Positions 8,521-16,767 of a DNA stretch of 34,181 bases are shown here, piece after piece (position 1 is the stretch's first letter; every line of letters begins with the position of its first letter). Both the position numbers and the translations under genes were made by a program. The notes beneath the pieces were generated by a model. That model did no database searches. It was not told where the DNA came from and worked only from the letters and a program-made list of their open reading frames with translations. This stretch comes from Pseudomonadales bacterium (GTDB lineage Bacteria; Pseudomonadota; Gammaproteobacteria; Pseudomonadales; Azotimanducaceae), in assembly GCA_022827905.1 (NCBI GenBank), contig JAJEIQ010000048.1, positions 1-34,181 on the forward strand, in the 5' to 3' direction.

Positions 8521-11154
8521 ATGCTGAAACAGCTTGGTGTTAAGACGGCCAGCTTGGCGGCCTTCGGGGCGTTGCTGGCCACCTTCGGCACTCTAACAGC
8601 CGAACGTGCGGCGGCCCAATCCGCTCAAGGCGTGGAAATGGAAATTGAGGAAGTCGTGGTGGTCGGCTCCCGGCGCCGCGACCGATCAGCCTCCGATTCG
8701 CCGGTGCCGGTGGATGTCATCGGCGGGAGTGACTTCGAGGCTCAGGGCGGCTCCAACATGGACGACCTGATCGCCAGCCTAGTGCCTTCCTACAACGTCA
8801 GCCAAGAGCCCATCAGCGACGCCGCCACCTTCATTCGCCCAGCCACGTTGCGCGGCCTCGCGCCAGACGCCACGCTGGTGCTGGTTAACGGCAAGCGGCG
8901 CCATCGGGCGGCCGTGATCGCACTGCTCGGCGCCGGCATTTCCGCTGGCTCCCAAGGGCCCGATGTCTCCGTCATCCCCGCCATCGCCCTCGACCGGCTC
9001 GAAGTGCTGCGCGACGGCGCCTCCGCCCAATACGGCTCCGACGCCATCGCCGGCATCATGAACTTCGTGCTCAAGGAAGATAACTCCGGCATGGCCTTCG
9101 ACGCCAAGTGGGGCAGCCACTACGAAGGCGACGGCGATGCGCTGACGCTGTCCACCAACGTCGGCCTGCCCTTGACCGAGTACGGATTCGCCAACTTCAG
9201 CTTCGAGTGGAAGGAATCCGACCCCACCAGCCGCAGCCGTCAGCGCGGCGACGCCCAAGGGCTCATCGATGCCGGCAACACCAACGTGCGCCAGCCGGCG
9301 GCACAGATCTGGGGGGCGCCGGAGTATTCCGACGACTTCAAGCTGTTCGGCAACTTTGGCCTCGAACTCGGCAACGGCATGGAGGCCTACGCCTTCGGCA
9401 ACTGGGCCGAGCGCCAAGTGGAAGGCGGGTTCTACTACCGCAACCCGCACACACGGGGCGGCGTATTCGAGGGGCCGAAAGTTGATCCGGCCACTGGCCT
9501 GACTGCCGCTCAGGGCGGCAACGCCAGCGTTGATAGCGTCAAGGTGGCCGACCTGAGCGGGACTTGGACGCCGGGGTCCACCACCTGTCCGGGCGGCGTC
9601 CCGATCATCGACAACGTGCCCCACGCCGGCATCATGGCCATGGTCCAGGGCAGCGCCAACTGCTACACCCTCTACGAGCGGTTCCCGGGCGGATTCACGC
9701 CCCAGTTCGGCGGCTACATCGACGACTACGCCTTGGCGGGCGGGCTGCGCGGACAACTCGGCGATTGGTATTTCGACGTCAGCGCGGTCGCCGGCCGCAG
9801 CAACGCGGAGTTTTACATCTACAACACCATCAACCCGCAGCTTCTTGGCCAGCGCAATGGGATTGACACCTACTACGAGGCCGGTGACTACACGGAAACC
9901 GACCGCGTGGTGAACATCGATCTGTCCCGGCCCTTGGACATCGGCAACCTCTACGGGCCGGTCAACCTAGCTGTGGGCTTCGAATACCGGGATGAGACCT
10001 TCAAGATCACCAACGGCGAACCCAACTCCTTCTACATCGATACCGACTACGGGCTTGCGCAGCAGGGCTTTGGCGTCGGGTCCAACGGCTTTCCCGGCTT
10101 CCAGCCCGGCGACGCCGGCAGCGACAAGTCGAGCTCCATTGCCGCCTACATCGACTTGGAGTCGAACGTCACCGAGCAGCTGCTGCTCGGCGCCGCCCTG
10201 CGCTACGAGGACTACAAGGAATTCGGCGACACCCTGGACGTCAAGGGCGCGGCTCGATTCCAAGTGACCGAGCAATTCGCCCTGCGCGGCGCGGTAAGCA
10301 CCGGCTTCCGGGTGCCGACCGCCGGGCAGGCCAACCTGCGCAACGTGACCACCGCGTTCATTGACGGGAAGTTGGCCGATGTTGCCACGCTGCCGCCCAC
10401 CCATCCCGTCGCTCAGCAATTGGGGGCCAAAGCCCTGACACCCGAGGAATCGGTAAACATCACGATTGGGGCTGTTTTTGACGCAGGTCCGGCGGCAGTC
10501 ACCATCGATTACTACAATATCGAAATCAAGGATCGGATCACGTTTACCAGCGAATTTGCACTTTCTCCGGACGACATCCAGGCGCTGCTCGCCGCAGGCG
10601 TCAGCGATGCCACCAGTTTCAGTTCCGCACGGTTCTTCTCGAATCAGCAGACCATTGAAGCCCAAGGCGTGGATGTTGTTGTTACAGTGCCCTTCGATCT
10701 AGGTGGGGGAACCTCGACGCTCACGGCCGTGGCCAACTGGTCGGATATCGAAATGAGCAAATACGACCCGGCGTTCACCGGCGAGAGGACACGCCTGCAA
10801 ATCGAAGAGGGACGCCCGGACACGCGGTTTGTGGTGAGTTGGACACACCTTCAGGGACCATGGCGAGTCATGGCCAGGGGCCGCTACTACGGTGAGTTCT
10901 TCGATGCGCCCACCAACACCGACAACCCTGCACAGTGGTTCGACCCAGCGGATTCGAAGTTCCTAGTTGATCTGGAGGCATCATTCGACTTGAGCGATAC
11001 CGTAACTCTGACAGCAGGTGCGCAGAACGCCTTCGATACCTACCCCGCAAAGAACTCTTCAGGCAATGTGGCCGGCCTGATCTATCCCGAAAGCTCACCG
11101 TTTGGCTTCAACGGCGGCTACTACTACGTTCGCGCCATGTGGCGACGGCAATAG
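8521..11154 (+). CDS. TonB-dependent outer-membrane receptor 1
   Basis: An 877-residue receptor for active uptake across the outer membrane, powered by TonB-ExbBD. Residues 1-32 form a signal peptide ending near ERAAAQ; a TonB box (EIEEVVVVGSRR) follows at about 41-52. The plug domain contains TLRGLAPDATLVLVNGKRRH and VIPAIALDRLEVLRDGASAQYGSDAIAG; the rest is a 22-strand barrel with many aromatic repeats. The ribosome site GGGAG sits six bases before ATG 8521. The chain ends VRAMWRRQ rather than in the usual terminal aromatic residue, and its stop lies in a 15-base tandem repeat. Codon use relaxes after about 10370. The substrate is unknown. Confidence 0.92.
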   Translation: MLKQLGVKTASLAAFGALLATFGTLTAERAAAQSAQGVEMEIEEVVVVGSRRRDRSASDSPVPVDVIGGSDFEAQGGSNMDDLIASLVPSYNVSQEPISDAATFIRPATLRGLAPDATLVLVNGKRRHRAAVIALLGAGISAGSQGPDVSVIPAIALDRLEVLRDGASAQYGSDAIAGIMNFVLKEDNSGMAFDAKWGSHYEGDGDALTLSTNVGLPLTEYGFANFSFEWKESDPTSRSRQRGDAQGLIDAGNTNVRQPAAQIWGAPEYSDDFKLFGNFGLELGNGMEAYAFGNWAERQVEGGFYYRNPHTRGGVFEGPKVDPATGLTAAQGGNASVDSVKVADLSGTWTPGSTTCPGGVPIIDNVPHAGIMAMVQGSANCYTLYERFPGGFTPQFGGYIDDYALAGGLRGQLGDWYFDVSAVAGRSNAEFYIYNTINPQLLGQRNGIDTYYEAGDYTETDRVVNIDLSRPLDIGNLYGPVNLAVGFEYRDETFKITNGEPNSFYIDTDYGLAQQGFGVGSNGFPGFQPGDAGSDKSSSIAAYIDLESNVTEQLLLGAALRYEDYKEFGDTLDVKGAARFQVTEQFALRGAVSTGFRVPTAGQANLRNVTTAFIDGKLADVATLPPTHPVAQQLGAKALTPEESVNITIGAVFDAGPAAVTIDYYNIEIKDRITFTSEFALSPDDIQALLAAGVSDATSFSSARFFSNQQTIEAQGVDVVVTVPFDLGGGTSTLTAVANWSDIEMSKYDPAFTGERTRLQIEEGRPDTRFVVSWTHLQGPWRVMARGRYYGEFFDAPTNTDNPAQWFDPADSKFLVDLEASFDLSDTVTLTAGAQNAFDTYPAKNSSGNVAGLIYPESSPFGFNGGYYYVRAMWRRQ

Positions 11155-11184
11155 TGGCGACGGCAGTAGCGGCGACGGCTAACG
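11140..11184. repeat. three tandem 15-base units at the TonB receptor/ppx junction
   Basis: TGGCGACGGCAATAG (11140-11154), TGGCGACGGCAGTAG (11155-11169) and the diverged CGGCGACGGCTAACG (11170-11184) are adjacent copies. The first supplies the receptor's stop codon, and the third supplies the stop of the convergent ppx gene. The unit looks like a local duplication of the receptor's last codons. Confidence 0.75.
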
Positions 11185-12693
11185 GGCCTTGACCTTCAAG
11201 GACAGCGGCGAGGCCTGCAGGTAGTGGGCCTCCTCCTTGAGGTCGAGCTTGGTTAGGGGGTGCTTGGCCAGCCACTCCTTAAAGAGCGTCACCTCCATCT
11301 GCCCGCCATCGGCCTCGATGGCGACGTGGGGCAGGGGATCGCTGCTGCGGCTGCGGTGCAGGATGACCGCCAAACGCAGCAACGCCGTCAATCTCAGGAT
11401 GGCGCCTTCCGCCGGCAGCGCTTCGTCGTCAATGGCAAACTTTCGGCGGTGCAAGCGCACTAGGGTGGCGAGTTGGCTCTGATCGAGCCTTGAGAAGCCA
11501 GGCATGTCCATATGGGCGAGCAGATAGCCGCCGTGCTTGTGGTACTGGTTGTGGGCGATGTCCATGCCGACCTCGTGGAGGTCCGCCGCCCAAGCCAACA
11601 GCAGCCGGTGCTCCGCAGCCTGCAGCCGCCAAGACACCGCAACCTGGGCGAGCAGGGCCAAGGCCGTGTCCCGCACCCGCTTGGCGTGGGCGGCATCGAC
11701 GTGGTAGCGGCCCATGAGGTTGCGCACGGTGGCATCACGAATGTCCTGATGATGCACCCGGCCGAGCAGGTCCTGGAGCAGCCCTTCGCGCAGGGCGCCC
11801 TGGCTGACCTCCAATGACTTGAGGTTCAAGGACTCGATGACGGCGGCGAGCACCGCCACCCCGCCGGGAAACACCGCCCGCCGCTCCGGTGACAGGCCCG
11901 GCAAGTCAATCCGATCCGTGTGCTTGGCGTCGATCAGGCGGTCGATCAGGTCCGCCACCCCCGCTGGCCGGATGTCGCCGGCCTCGCCGTTTTGCAGCCC
12001 AGCCAGCACGTTGCTCACCGCCAGCACCGTGCCGGACGCGCCGATGGCCACATCCCAGCCGGAATCCACGTATTGGCTGCGCACCGCCTCCAACTCCCGC
12101 AGGCAATGGTTGATCGCTTTTTTGAAGGCCCGCTGGGTCAGGGCGCCGTCGGCAAAGCACTGCTGGCTCTGGGCGACGCAACCGATGTACAGGCTCTCCA
12201 TGACCTCCGGTTCAAAGTGGCGGCCGAGGATCAACTCCGTGCTGCCGCCGCCGATGTCGATCACCAGCCGCCGGTCGTGGTTGTCCTCCAGCGCGTGGGA
12301 CACGCCAAGGTAGATCAGCCGCGCCTCCTCCCGCCCGGAAATGATCTCCACCCGGTGCCCCAAGGCCCGCTCGGCGCTGGCGATGAAGGCTTCCGAATCG
12401 TGGGCCTTGCGCAGCGCGTTGGTGCCCACCACGCGCACGTTTTCGCGGCGCAGGTGGCGCAGGCGCTGCCCGAATCGCTCCAGGCACTCCAAGGCCCTCT
12501 GGCTCGCTGCTTCAGTCAGCCTCTGACGGTCGTCAAGCCCCTCGGCGAGCCGCACCATCTCGCGGATCTTATCGAGCGTCTGCAGGTGGCCGCCCGACTC
12601 CTGCGCGACGATGAGATGAAAGCTGTTGGAGCCCAAGTCCAGGGCAGCGAGCTCCCGGGGAGCTCCGTTGGCAGGAAGGGCAGGTTCGGCCAT
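11179..12693 (-). CDS. ppx: exopolyphosphatase Ppx/GppA family
   Basis: Releases orthophosphate from polyphosphate ends, the counterpart of the nearby PPK1. The product (504 residues from ATG 12693) shows the ASKHA ATPase fold: AALDLGSNSFHLIVA, then RVVGTNALRKA, EIISGREEARLIYLGV, LVIDIGGGSTELILG and GASGTVLA. The C-terminal HD-like domain contains WAADLHEVGMDIAHNQYHKHGGYL, typical of the long PPX form rather than short GppA types. An upstream in-frame ATG at 12720 adds nine residues but has no ribosome site and lies in a small GCGCA/TGCGC hairpin, so I prefer 12693. It converges on TonB receptor 1. Confidence 0.93.
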   Translation of the reverse strand: MAEPALPANGAPRELAALDLGSNSFHLIVAQESGGHLQTLDKIREMVRLAEGLDDRQRLTEAASQRALECLERFGQRLRHLRRENVRVVGTNALRKAHDSEAFIASAERALGHRVEIISGREEARLIYLGVSHALEDNHDRRLVIDIGGGSTELILGRHFEPEVMESLYIGCVAQSQQCFADGALTQRAFKKAINHCLRELEAVRSQYVDSGWDVAIGASGTVLAVSNVLAGLQNGEAGDIRPAGVADLIDRLIDAKHTDRIDLPGLSPERRAVFPGGVAVLAAVIESLNLKSLEVSQGALREGLLQDLLGRVHHQDIRDATVRNLMGRYHVDAAHAKRVRDTALALLAQVAVSWRLQAAEHRLLLAWAADLHEVGMDIAHNQYHKHGGYLLAHMDMPGFSRLDQSQLATLVRLHRRKFAIDDEALPAEGAILRLTALLRLAVILHRSRSSDPLPHVAIEADGGQMEVTLFKEWLAKHPLTKLDLKEEAHYLQASPLSLKVKAR

Positions 12694-12756
12694 GGAACGC
12701 TCGCTGCCGGAAAGGCGCATTTTAGTGCGCCGCCGGGCAAATGGATAGGCCCCGGC

Positions 12757-13950
12757 CTAGTCAGGCAAGCCCAGAACCCGCTTGGCGATGACGTTGAGTT
12801 GGATTTCGCTGGTGCCGCCCTCGATGGAGTTGGCCTTCGAGCGCAGCCATTGGCGGGTGGTGGCCAGTTCCCGCTCGCTGAACGAAGCGCCATCCCAGCC
12901 GAGGCCGGCCAGGCCCATGGTTTCCTCCATGAGTTCGTACTTGCGCTTGTTCTGCTCGGTGCCGTAGTACTTGAACATCGACGCCAGATGGCCGCTGGCC
13001 AAGCCCGCCTTGGCCTCCTCGCCACCTCGGGACAGGGTCAGTTGGAAGGCGCGGTCGTTCATGCGGTGATTGGCTATCCTGCCGCGCAGCACCGGGTCGC
13101 CGATGCGTCCGTCCTGCTCGCCGACGTAGCGTTTGGCAATGTCCTCCATTCGGCGGCCTGTGCCGCCGAGCGCCGAGTTGCCGCCGATGCCGGCCACCAT
13201 GTTGCGTTCGTGCTGAAGCAGGCGCTTGGCGATGGTCCAGCCTTGGTTGATCTCGCCCACCAAGTTGGCCTTGGGCACCCGCACGTTGTCGAAGAAGGTC
13301 TGGCAAAACGGCGACGAGCCGCTGATGAGCTCGATCGGGGAGGTGCTGACCCCCTTAGAGGCCATGTCGAACAGCAGAAAGCTGATGCCCTGATGCTTGG
13401 GCGCCGCCGAATCGGTGCGGACCAAGCAGAAGATCCAATCCGCTTGATCGGCGTAGGAAGTCCAGATCTTCGCACCGTTGACCAGGTAGTAGTCCCCACA
13501 GTCCTCGGCCTTGGTCTGCAGCGCCGCCAAGTCCGAGCCATGGCCAGGCTCCGAGTAGCCTTGGCACCACCGAATCTCGCCGCGCACGATCTTCGGCAGG
13601 TGCTCCTGCTTCTGCTCCTCGCTGGCGAACTCCAGCAGCGCCGGCCCCAGCATCCACACGCCGAAGCTGTTGAGCGGCGTGCGGGCGTTGATCCGCCCGA
13701 GTTCCTGGTGCAGCACCCGGTCCTCCTCGAAGGACAGCCCGCCGCCGCCGTAAGCCACCGGCCATCGGGGCGCAGTCCAGCCGCGCTCGGCCATGCGGTC
13801 CAGCCAGACCTTGGAGTCCGGATTCTTGAACCGCTCCCCGCGCCCGCCCCAGACGACTTCATCATCCGGCGTCGGGGTGCGCATGGACGGCGGACAGCTC
13901 TCCTCGAGCCAAGCCCGCGTTTCGGCGCGGAACTCTTCGATTGCAGGCAC
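12757..13950 (-). CDS. acyl-CoA dehydrogenase family protein (397 aa)
   Basis: An FAD acyl-CoA dehydrogenase with EEFRAETRAWLEE at its N-terminus, then APRWPVAYGGGGLSFEE, CQGYSEPGHGSDLAALQT, VNGAKIWTSYADQADW and the closing SIEGGTSEIQLNVIAKRVLG, where Glu377 is the predicted base. It resembles the larger FadE-like group often used for branched, cyclic or sterol-derived acyl-CoAs, but substrate is not readable. The frame is open from a TTG at 14007; I chose GTG 13950 because AAGGG lies nine bases upstream and the protein then begins at the usual family position. It is a monocistronic unit between ppx and the divergent membrane-protein cluster. Confidence 0.9.
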   Translation of the reverse strand: MPAIEEFRAETRAWLEESCPPSMRTPTPDDEVVWGGRGERFKNPDSKVWLDRMAERGWTAPRWPVAYGGGGLSFEEDRVLHQELGRINARTPLNSFGVWMLGPALLEFASEEQKQEHLPKIVRGEIRWCQGYSEPGHGSDLAALQTKAEDCGDYYLVNGAKIWTSYADQADWIFCLVRTDSAAPKHQGISFLLFDMASKGVSTSPIELISGSSPFCQTFFDNVRVPKANLVGEINQGWTIAKRLLQHERNMVAGIGGNSALGGTGRRMEDIAKRYVGEQDGRIGDPVLRGRIANHRMNDRAFQLTLSRGGEEAKAGLASGHLASMFKYYGTEQNKRKYELMEETMGLAGLGWDGASFSERELATTRQWLRSKANSIEGGTSEIQLNVIAKRVLGLPD

Positions 13951-13951
13951 G

Positions 13952-13972
13952 TTTTCAAACCCTTGTTGAAAA
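13952..13972 (-). promoter_or_regulatory. hairpin presenting the ribosome site of the acyl-CoA dehydrogenase in its loop
   Basis: TTTTCAA (13952-13958) and TTGAAAA (13966-13972) pair perfectly around a 7-base loop that, on the minus strand, contains AAGGG, the Shine-Dalgarno of the gene starting at 13950. Such placement could expose or protect the site. The arrangement is visible; any function is inferred. Confidence 0.4.
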
Positions 13973-14017
13973 GGAGGGGTGCGGATTTTAGGAAACCCAA
14001 GGCCCAAGGCGCAATCG

Positions 14018-14064
14018 CGCGTCGCCGGAGGCGACGCGTTTGGAGTTTCGCTACGCGAAACTCC
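14018..14064. repeat. pair of REP-like hairpins
   Basis: CGCGTCGCC-GGA-GGCGACGCG (14018-14038) is a 9-bp perfect stem with a 3-base loop. Three bases further, GGAGTTTCGC-TAC-GCGAAACTCC (14042-14064) is a 10-bp stem with a 3-base loop. They lie in the divergent gap 13951-14128, where terminators are not expected and no T-runs follow. The tight paired layout is that of a REP doublet. The remainder of the gap shows no clear promoter. Confidence 0.7.
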
Positions 14065-14128
14065 GCGCCGCGGCGTCGATGCTTAGAGTGCCCTCGGATT
14101 GCCTGTCATGCAGGCTAGAATGGCGCCG

Positions 14129-14704
14129 ATGCTGAACGAACTGCTATTGAGCTTGGCGCACTGGCTCGACGCGATGACCTGGAGCACGGCGCTGCACGAG
14201 TCCCTCTATCTCTACGCTTGGGTGGAATCCACCCACGTGCTCACGCTGATGGTCTTTTTGGGCATGCTGTTCATCATCGACCTGCGCATGCTGGGCCTCA
14301 TCTTCACCGAGGTCCCCGCCTCCGCCGTCGCCGAGCGGCTCGATGTGCCCATGCTCATCGGCTTCACGGTCATGGTCGCCACCGGCTTCATTCTCTACTT
14401 CGCCATTCCGGTGCGCACCACCCAAAGCCTGTGGTTTCGCATCAAGGTGGTGCTGCTCATCGCCGCGGGCATCAACGCGCTGCTGTTCCGGGCCCGCATG
14501 AAGGCAGCGGACGGCAGTTGGGACCGGGACCCGAAGCCGCCCCAGCGCCTGCGCGTCGCCGCCGGCCTTTCGCTAGCCTTGTGGGCGGGGGTGGTGATGA
14601 CCGGGCGCATGATCGCCTACGATTGGTTCGACTGCCACAAGCAGTTGCCCTACTTCCTGTATTGGGCGGCCGGCTGCGTGGACGAAATGGCCCGATTCGA
14701 GTAG
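14129..14704 (+). CDS. DUF6644-like integral membrane protein
   Basis: A polytopic inner-membrane protein of about 191 residues with four to five hydrophobic helices: one around STHVLTLMVFLGMLFIIDLRMLGL, then PMLIGFTVMVATGFILYF, FRIKVVLLIAAGINALLF and GLSLALWAGVVMTGRMIAY. A His in the first helix and LRMLGL after it recur in the next gene, so the two are paralogues. I recognise the layout as that of the uncharacterised DUF6644 group. In-frame starts exist at 14099 (TTG), 14108, 14120 and 14129; the last matches the usual short N-terminus. It leads the run of genes to 18390. Confidence 0.7.
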   Translation: MLNELLLSLAHWLDAMTWSTALHESLYLYAWVESTHVLTLMVFLGMLFIIDLRMLGLIFTEVPASAVAERLDVPMLIGFTVMVATGFILYFAIPVRTTQSLWFRIKVVLLIAAGINALLFRARMKAADGSWDRDPKPPQRLRVAAGLSLALWAGVVMTGRMIAYDWFDCHKQLPYFLYWAAGCVDEMARFE

Positions 14705-14711
14705 GCCAAAC

Positions 14712-15191
14712 ATGGAGTTGCTGCCCTTTTTTGAATGGCTCGAAGCCTCCGCACTTGGCGAAGCTGCCAAAGCCTACGGCGGCGTGTTCGCGGTGGTGCA
14801 GATGTTCCACCTGCTGGCGCTCGCCCTGCTCGGCGGCACGGTGATCCTCGGCGACCTGCGGCTGCTCGGCCTGGTAATGACCGACGTGCCCTCCGAGACG
14901 GTGATCCGCAACACCCAAAAGTGGTTCAACGCAGCGCTGGCCCTGATCGCCGCCAGCGGCATCTTCATGAGCGGCGCGGTGGCGATCAAGCTCTACTACA
15001 ACGAGATGTACTGGGCCAAGATGACGGGGCTCGGCCTCGGCATCGCCTTCGTCTACGGGGTTCGCCGACCCCTGCTGCTGCGTTTCGAGCACGCTACGAT
15101 CAATCCATGGGCGCTGCGCCTGCTGGCGGTCACCAGCCTGATCATCTGGTTTTCCGTGGCCGCCTGCGGACGTTGGATTGGCTTCTCCTGA
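14712..15191 (+). CDS. second DUF6644-like membrane protein
   Basis: A 159-residue membrane protein starting MELLPFFEWLEASALGEAA, seven bases after the previous stop. It has four hydrophobic helices: VVQMFHLLALALLGGTVILGDLRLLGL, NAALALIAASGIFMSG, MTGLGLGIAFVYG and LLAVTSLIIWFSVAACG. The FHLLAL...DLRLLGL signature mirrors the THVLTL...DLRMLGL of its neighbour. It looks like half of a heteromeric membrane complex. No cofactor motif is proven; the conserved His in the first helix could bind haem, which is speculation. Confidence 0.75.
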   Translation: MELLPFFEWLEASALGEAAKAYGGVFAVVQMFHLLALALLGGTVILGDLRLLGLVMTDVPSETVIRNTQKWFNAALALIAASGIFMSGAVAIKLYYNEMYWAKMTGLGLGIAFVYGVRRPLLLRFEHATINPWALRLLAVTSLIIWFSVAACGRWIGFS

Positions 15192-15210
15192 AGGCAATGG
15201 CGGCAGCGGC

Positions 15211-15336
15211 ATGAAGAAAAAGACCTTGGAAAGAGCGGTGTTCGGCTTTGCCGCGGTGGTCATCGCGGCCGCCCTCTGGTTTTGGAGCCGTCAGGTCGGG
15301 GACGTGATCGACCTGCTGCGCTTGGCCTACGGCTGA
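15211..15336 (+). CDS. 41-residue single-pass membrane peptide
   Basis: A small frame of 41 codons beginning MKKKTLERAVFGF. A basic N-terminus is followed by a hydrophobic helix (VFGFAAVVIAAALWFW, residues 10-25) and a short acidic/basic tail, SRQVGDVIDLLRLAYG. This is the typical shape of a small accessory subunit. It lies 19 bases after the second membrane protein and 31 before the hydrolase, in the same direction. No ribosome site is strong. It might help assemble the two membrane proteins. Confidence 0.55.
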   Translation: MKKKTLERAVFGFAAVVIAAALWFWSRQVGDVIDLLRLAYG

Positions 15337-15367
15337 GGTTGGCAATCGACAAAAGGGGGACGGAAGG

Positions 15368-16327
15368 ATGCAGTTTGAGACGGTGGAAAACGGCGACATC
15401 AGCCTGTGGGTGGCGAGCCAGGGCGAGGGGCCGGTCATTCTCTGCGTGCACGGCTGGCCGGAACTCTGGTATTCGTGGCGGCACCAGATGGCCTACTTTG
15501 CCGAACGCGGCCACCGCGTGGCGGCGATGGACGTTCGCGGCTACGGCGGCAGCTCCAAGCCCCACGCCATAGCCGCTTACACCCTGCGCGAACTGGCCTC
15601 GGACGTGGCCGCCGTGGCCCGGCACCTATCCCCTGAACCGGTCACTCTCCTCGGCCACGACTGGGGCGCCCCCATCGTGTACGCCACCGCCCTGCTGCAT
15701 CCCCGCGTAGTGCGCGCCGTGGCGGGACTGAGCGTGCCGTTCACGCCGCCGGGTCCGCAGTCCTTTCTCGACTTGGCGAAGCGCCTGTTCGCCAACCGCT
15801 TCTTCTACCAACTCTACTTCCAGGAGGAGGGCGTGGCGGAGGCGGAGCTGGAAGCCGACATTCCGACGGCGCTGCGCAAGATTTACTTCTCGCTCTCCGG
15901 CGAAGCGCCGCCGGACATGTGGCTGCAGGAGCGCCCGGCCACGGAAACCCTGCTGCAGCGCCTGGAGGCCCCCGACCCCTTCCCCGGCTGGATGACCCCG
16001 GAAGACTTGGCGACGTACGCCGACGCCTTCGAAGCAGGCGGCTTCCGTGGCCCCCTCAACCGCTACCGCGCGCAACGCCTCGACCCCGAGCAGCTCTCCG
16101 CCGTTCACGGCCTGCGACTCAAACAGCCCACCTGCTTCATCGCCGGCGAACGCGACCCCGTCCGCCGCTTCGCACCAGACGGCGACTTTTATGCCCGGGC
16201 CGACGCATCGGCGGATGACTTTCGCGGCACCACCATCGTGCCAAACGCCGGCCACTGGGTGCAGCAGGAAGCGCCCGAAGCGGTGAACAAGGCGCTGGAA
16301 ACCTTCGTTGCCGAAGCGGGACCATGA
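15368..16327 (+). CDS. alpha/beta hydrolase, epoxide-hydrolase-like
   Basis: A 319-residue alpha/beta hydrolase resembling soluble epoxide hydrolases. The oxyanion motif HGWP is at 28-31, the nucleophile is Asp98 in LLGHDWGAP (Asp, as in epoxide hydrolases and dehalogenases, rather than Ser), and the catalytic His is 296 in NAGHWVQQE. A cap domain with PLNRYRAQ could supply the ring-opening tyrosine. The ribosome site GGAAGG directly precedes ATG 15368. No signal peptide is present. Its stop overlaps the next start (ATGA), so it is coupled to the dehydrogenase subunits. A haloalkane substrate is less likely because of the HGWP motif. Confidence 0.87.
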   Translation: MQFETVENGDISLWVASQGEGPVILCVHGWPELWYSWRHQMAYFAERGHRVAAMDVRGYGGSSKPHAIAAYTLRELASDVAAVARHLSPEPVTLLGHDWGAPIVYATALLHPRVVRAVAGLSVPFTPPGPQSFLDLAKRLFANRFFYQLYFQEEGVAEAELEADIPTALRKIYFSLSGEAPPDMWLQERPATETLLQRLEAPDPFPGWMTPEDLATYADAFEAGGFRGPLNRYRAQRLDPEQLSAVHGLRLKQPTCFIAGERDPVRRFAPDGDFYARADASADDFRGTTIVPNAGHWVQQEAPEAVNKALETFVAEAGP

Positions 16328-16758
16328 GGCAATCCATCGAACCCTTAAGCCGCCGGTCGTTCGCGCTTTTCTGCGGATCAGCGAGCGTGGCTGCGGCCTT
16401 GGGGGCTTCAATGCCACGAGCCCCGGAATTGTATCCGTTGCAGAAGCTTTCCGCGGAGTTGACCGGATTCCCGGCCTCGGCGCTTGATGCCCAGTTCGCC
16501 CGCAATCTGGCAGAGGCATTGACCGTGGGTGGGCGCCGCGATGAGTTGGAGCGCCGGTTGGAGGCGCCGGGCAGCGAGCTCGGCGACTTGGAGACAGAAA
16601 TCATTGCCGCTTGGTACTCGGGTGTCCTGCCCACGCCATCCGGGTCGATGGTTGGCACCTTCCGGGAGGCATTGATTTGGGCTGCCCTGGGCTTCGCCAT
16701 GCCGCCGGGCATTTGCGGTGCGCCGCAAGATTGGTCCAAGCCGCCGCTTGACGAATAG
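16324..16758 (+). CDS. Tat-exported small subunit of an FAD sugar/alcohol dehydrogenase
   Basis: A 144-residue protein with a twin-arginine leader (PLSRRSFALFCGSASVAAALGA, residues 8-29) and a helical mature part ending LIWAALGFAMPPGICG. This matches the small subunit of membrane-bound FAD dehydrogenases (gluconate 2-dehydrogenase subunit 3, sorbitol and glucose dehydrogenase gamma type). That subunit carries the only export signal, so the large subunit crosses the membrane piggy-back as a folded, cofactor-loaded complex. It lies directly before that large subunit, 9 bases away. Confidence 0.78.
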   Translation: MRQSIEPLSRRSFALFCGSASVAAALGASMPRAPELYPLQKLSAELTGFPASALDAQFARNLAEALTVGGRRDELERRLEAPGSELGDLETEIIAAWYSGVLPTPSGSMVGTFREALIWAALGFAMPPGICGAPQDWSKPPLDE

Positions 16759-16767
16759 CCCGTCGCT

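Noticed and set aside
11920-14118. 732-codon open frame on the plus strand
   Set aside because: It lies wholly antisense to ppx and the acyl-CoA dehydrogenase, both of which have full motif sets. Long antisense frames are expected from the strong third-position GC bias; the translation has no recognisable domain.
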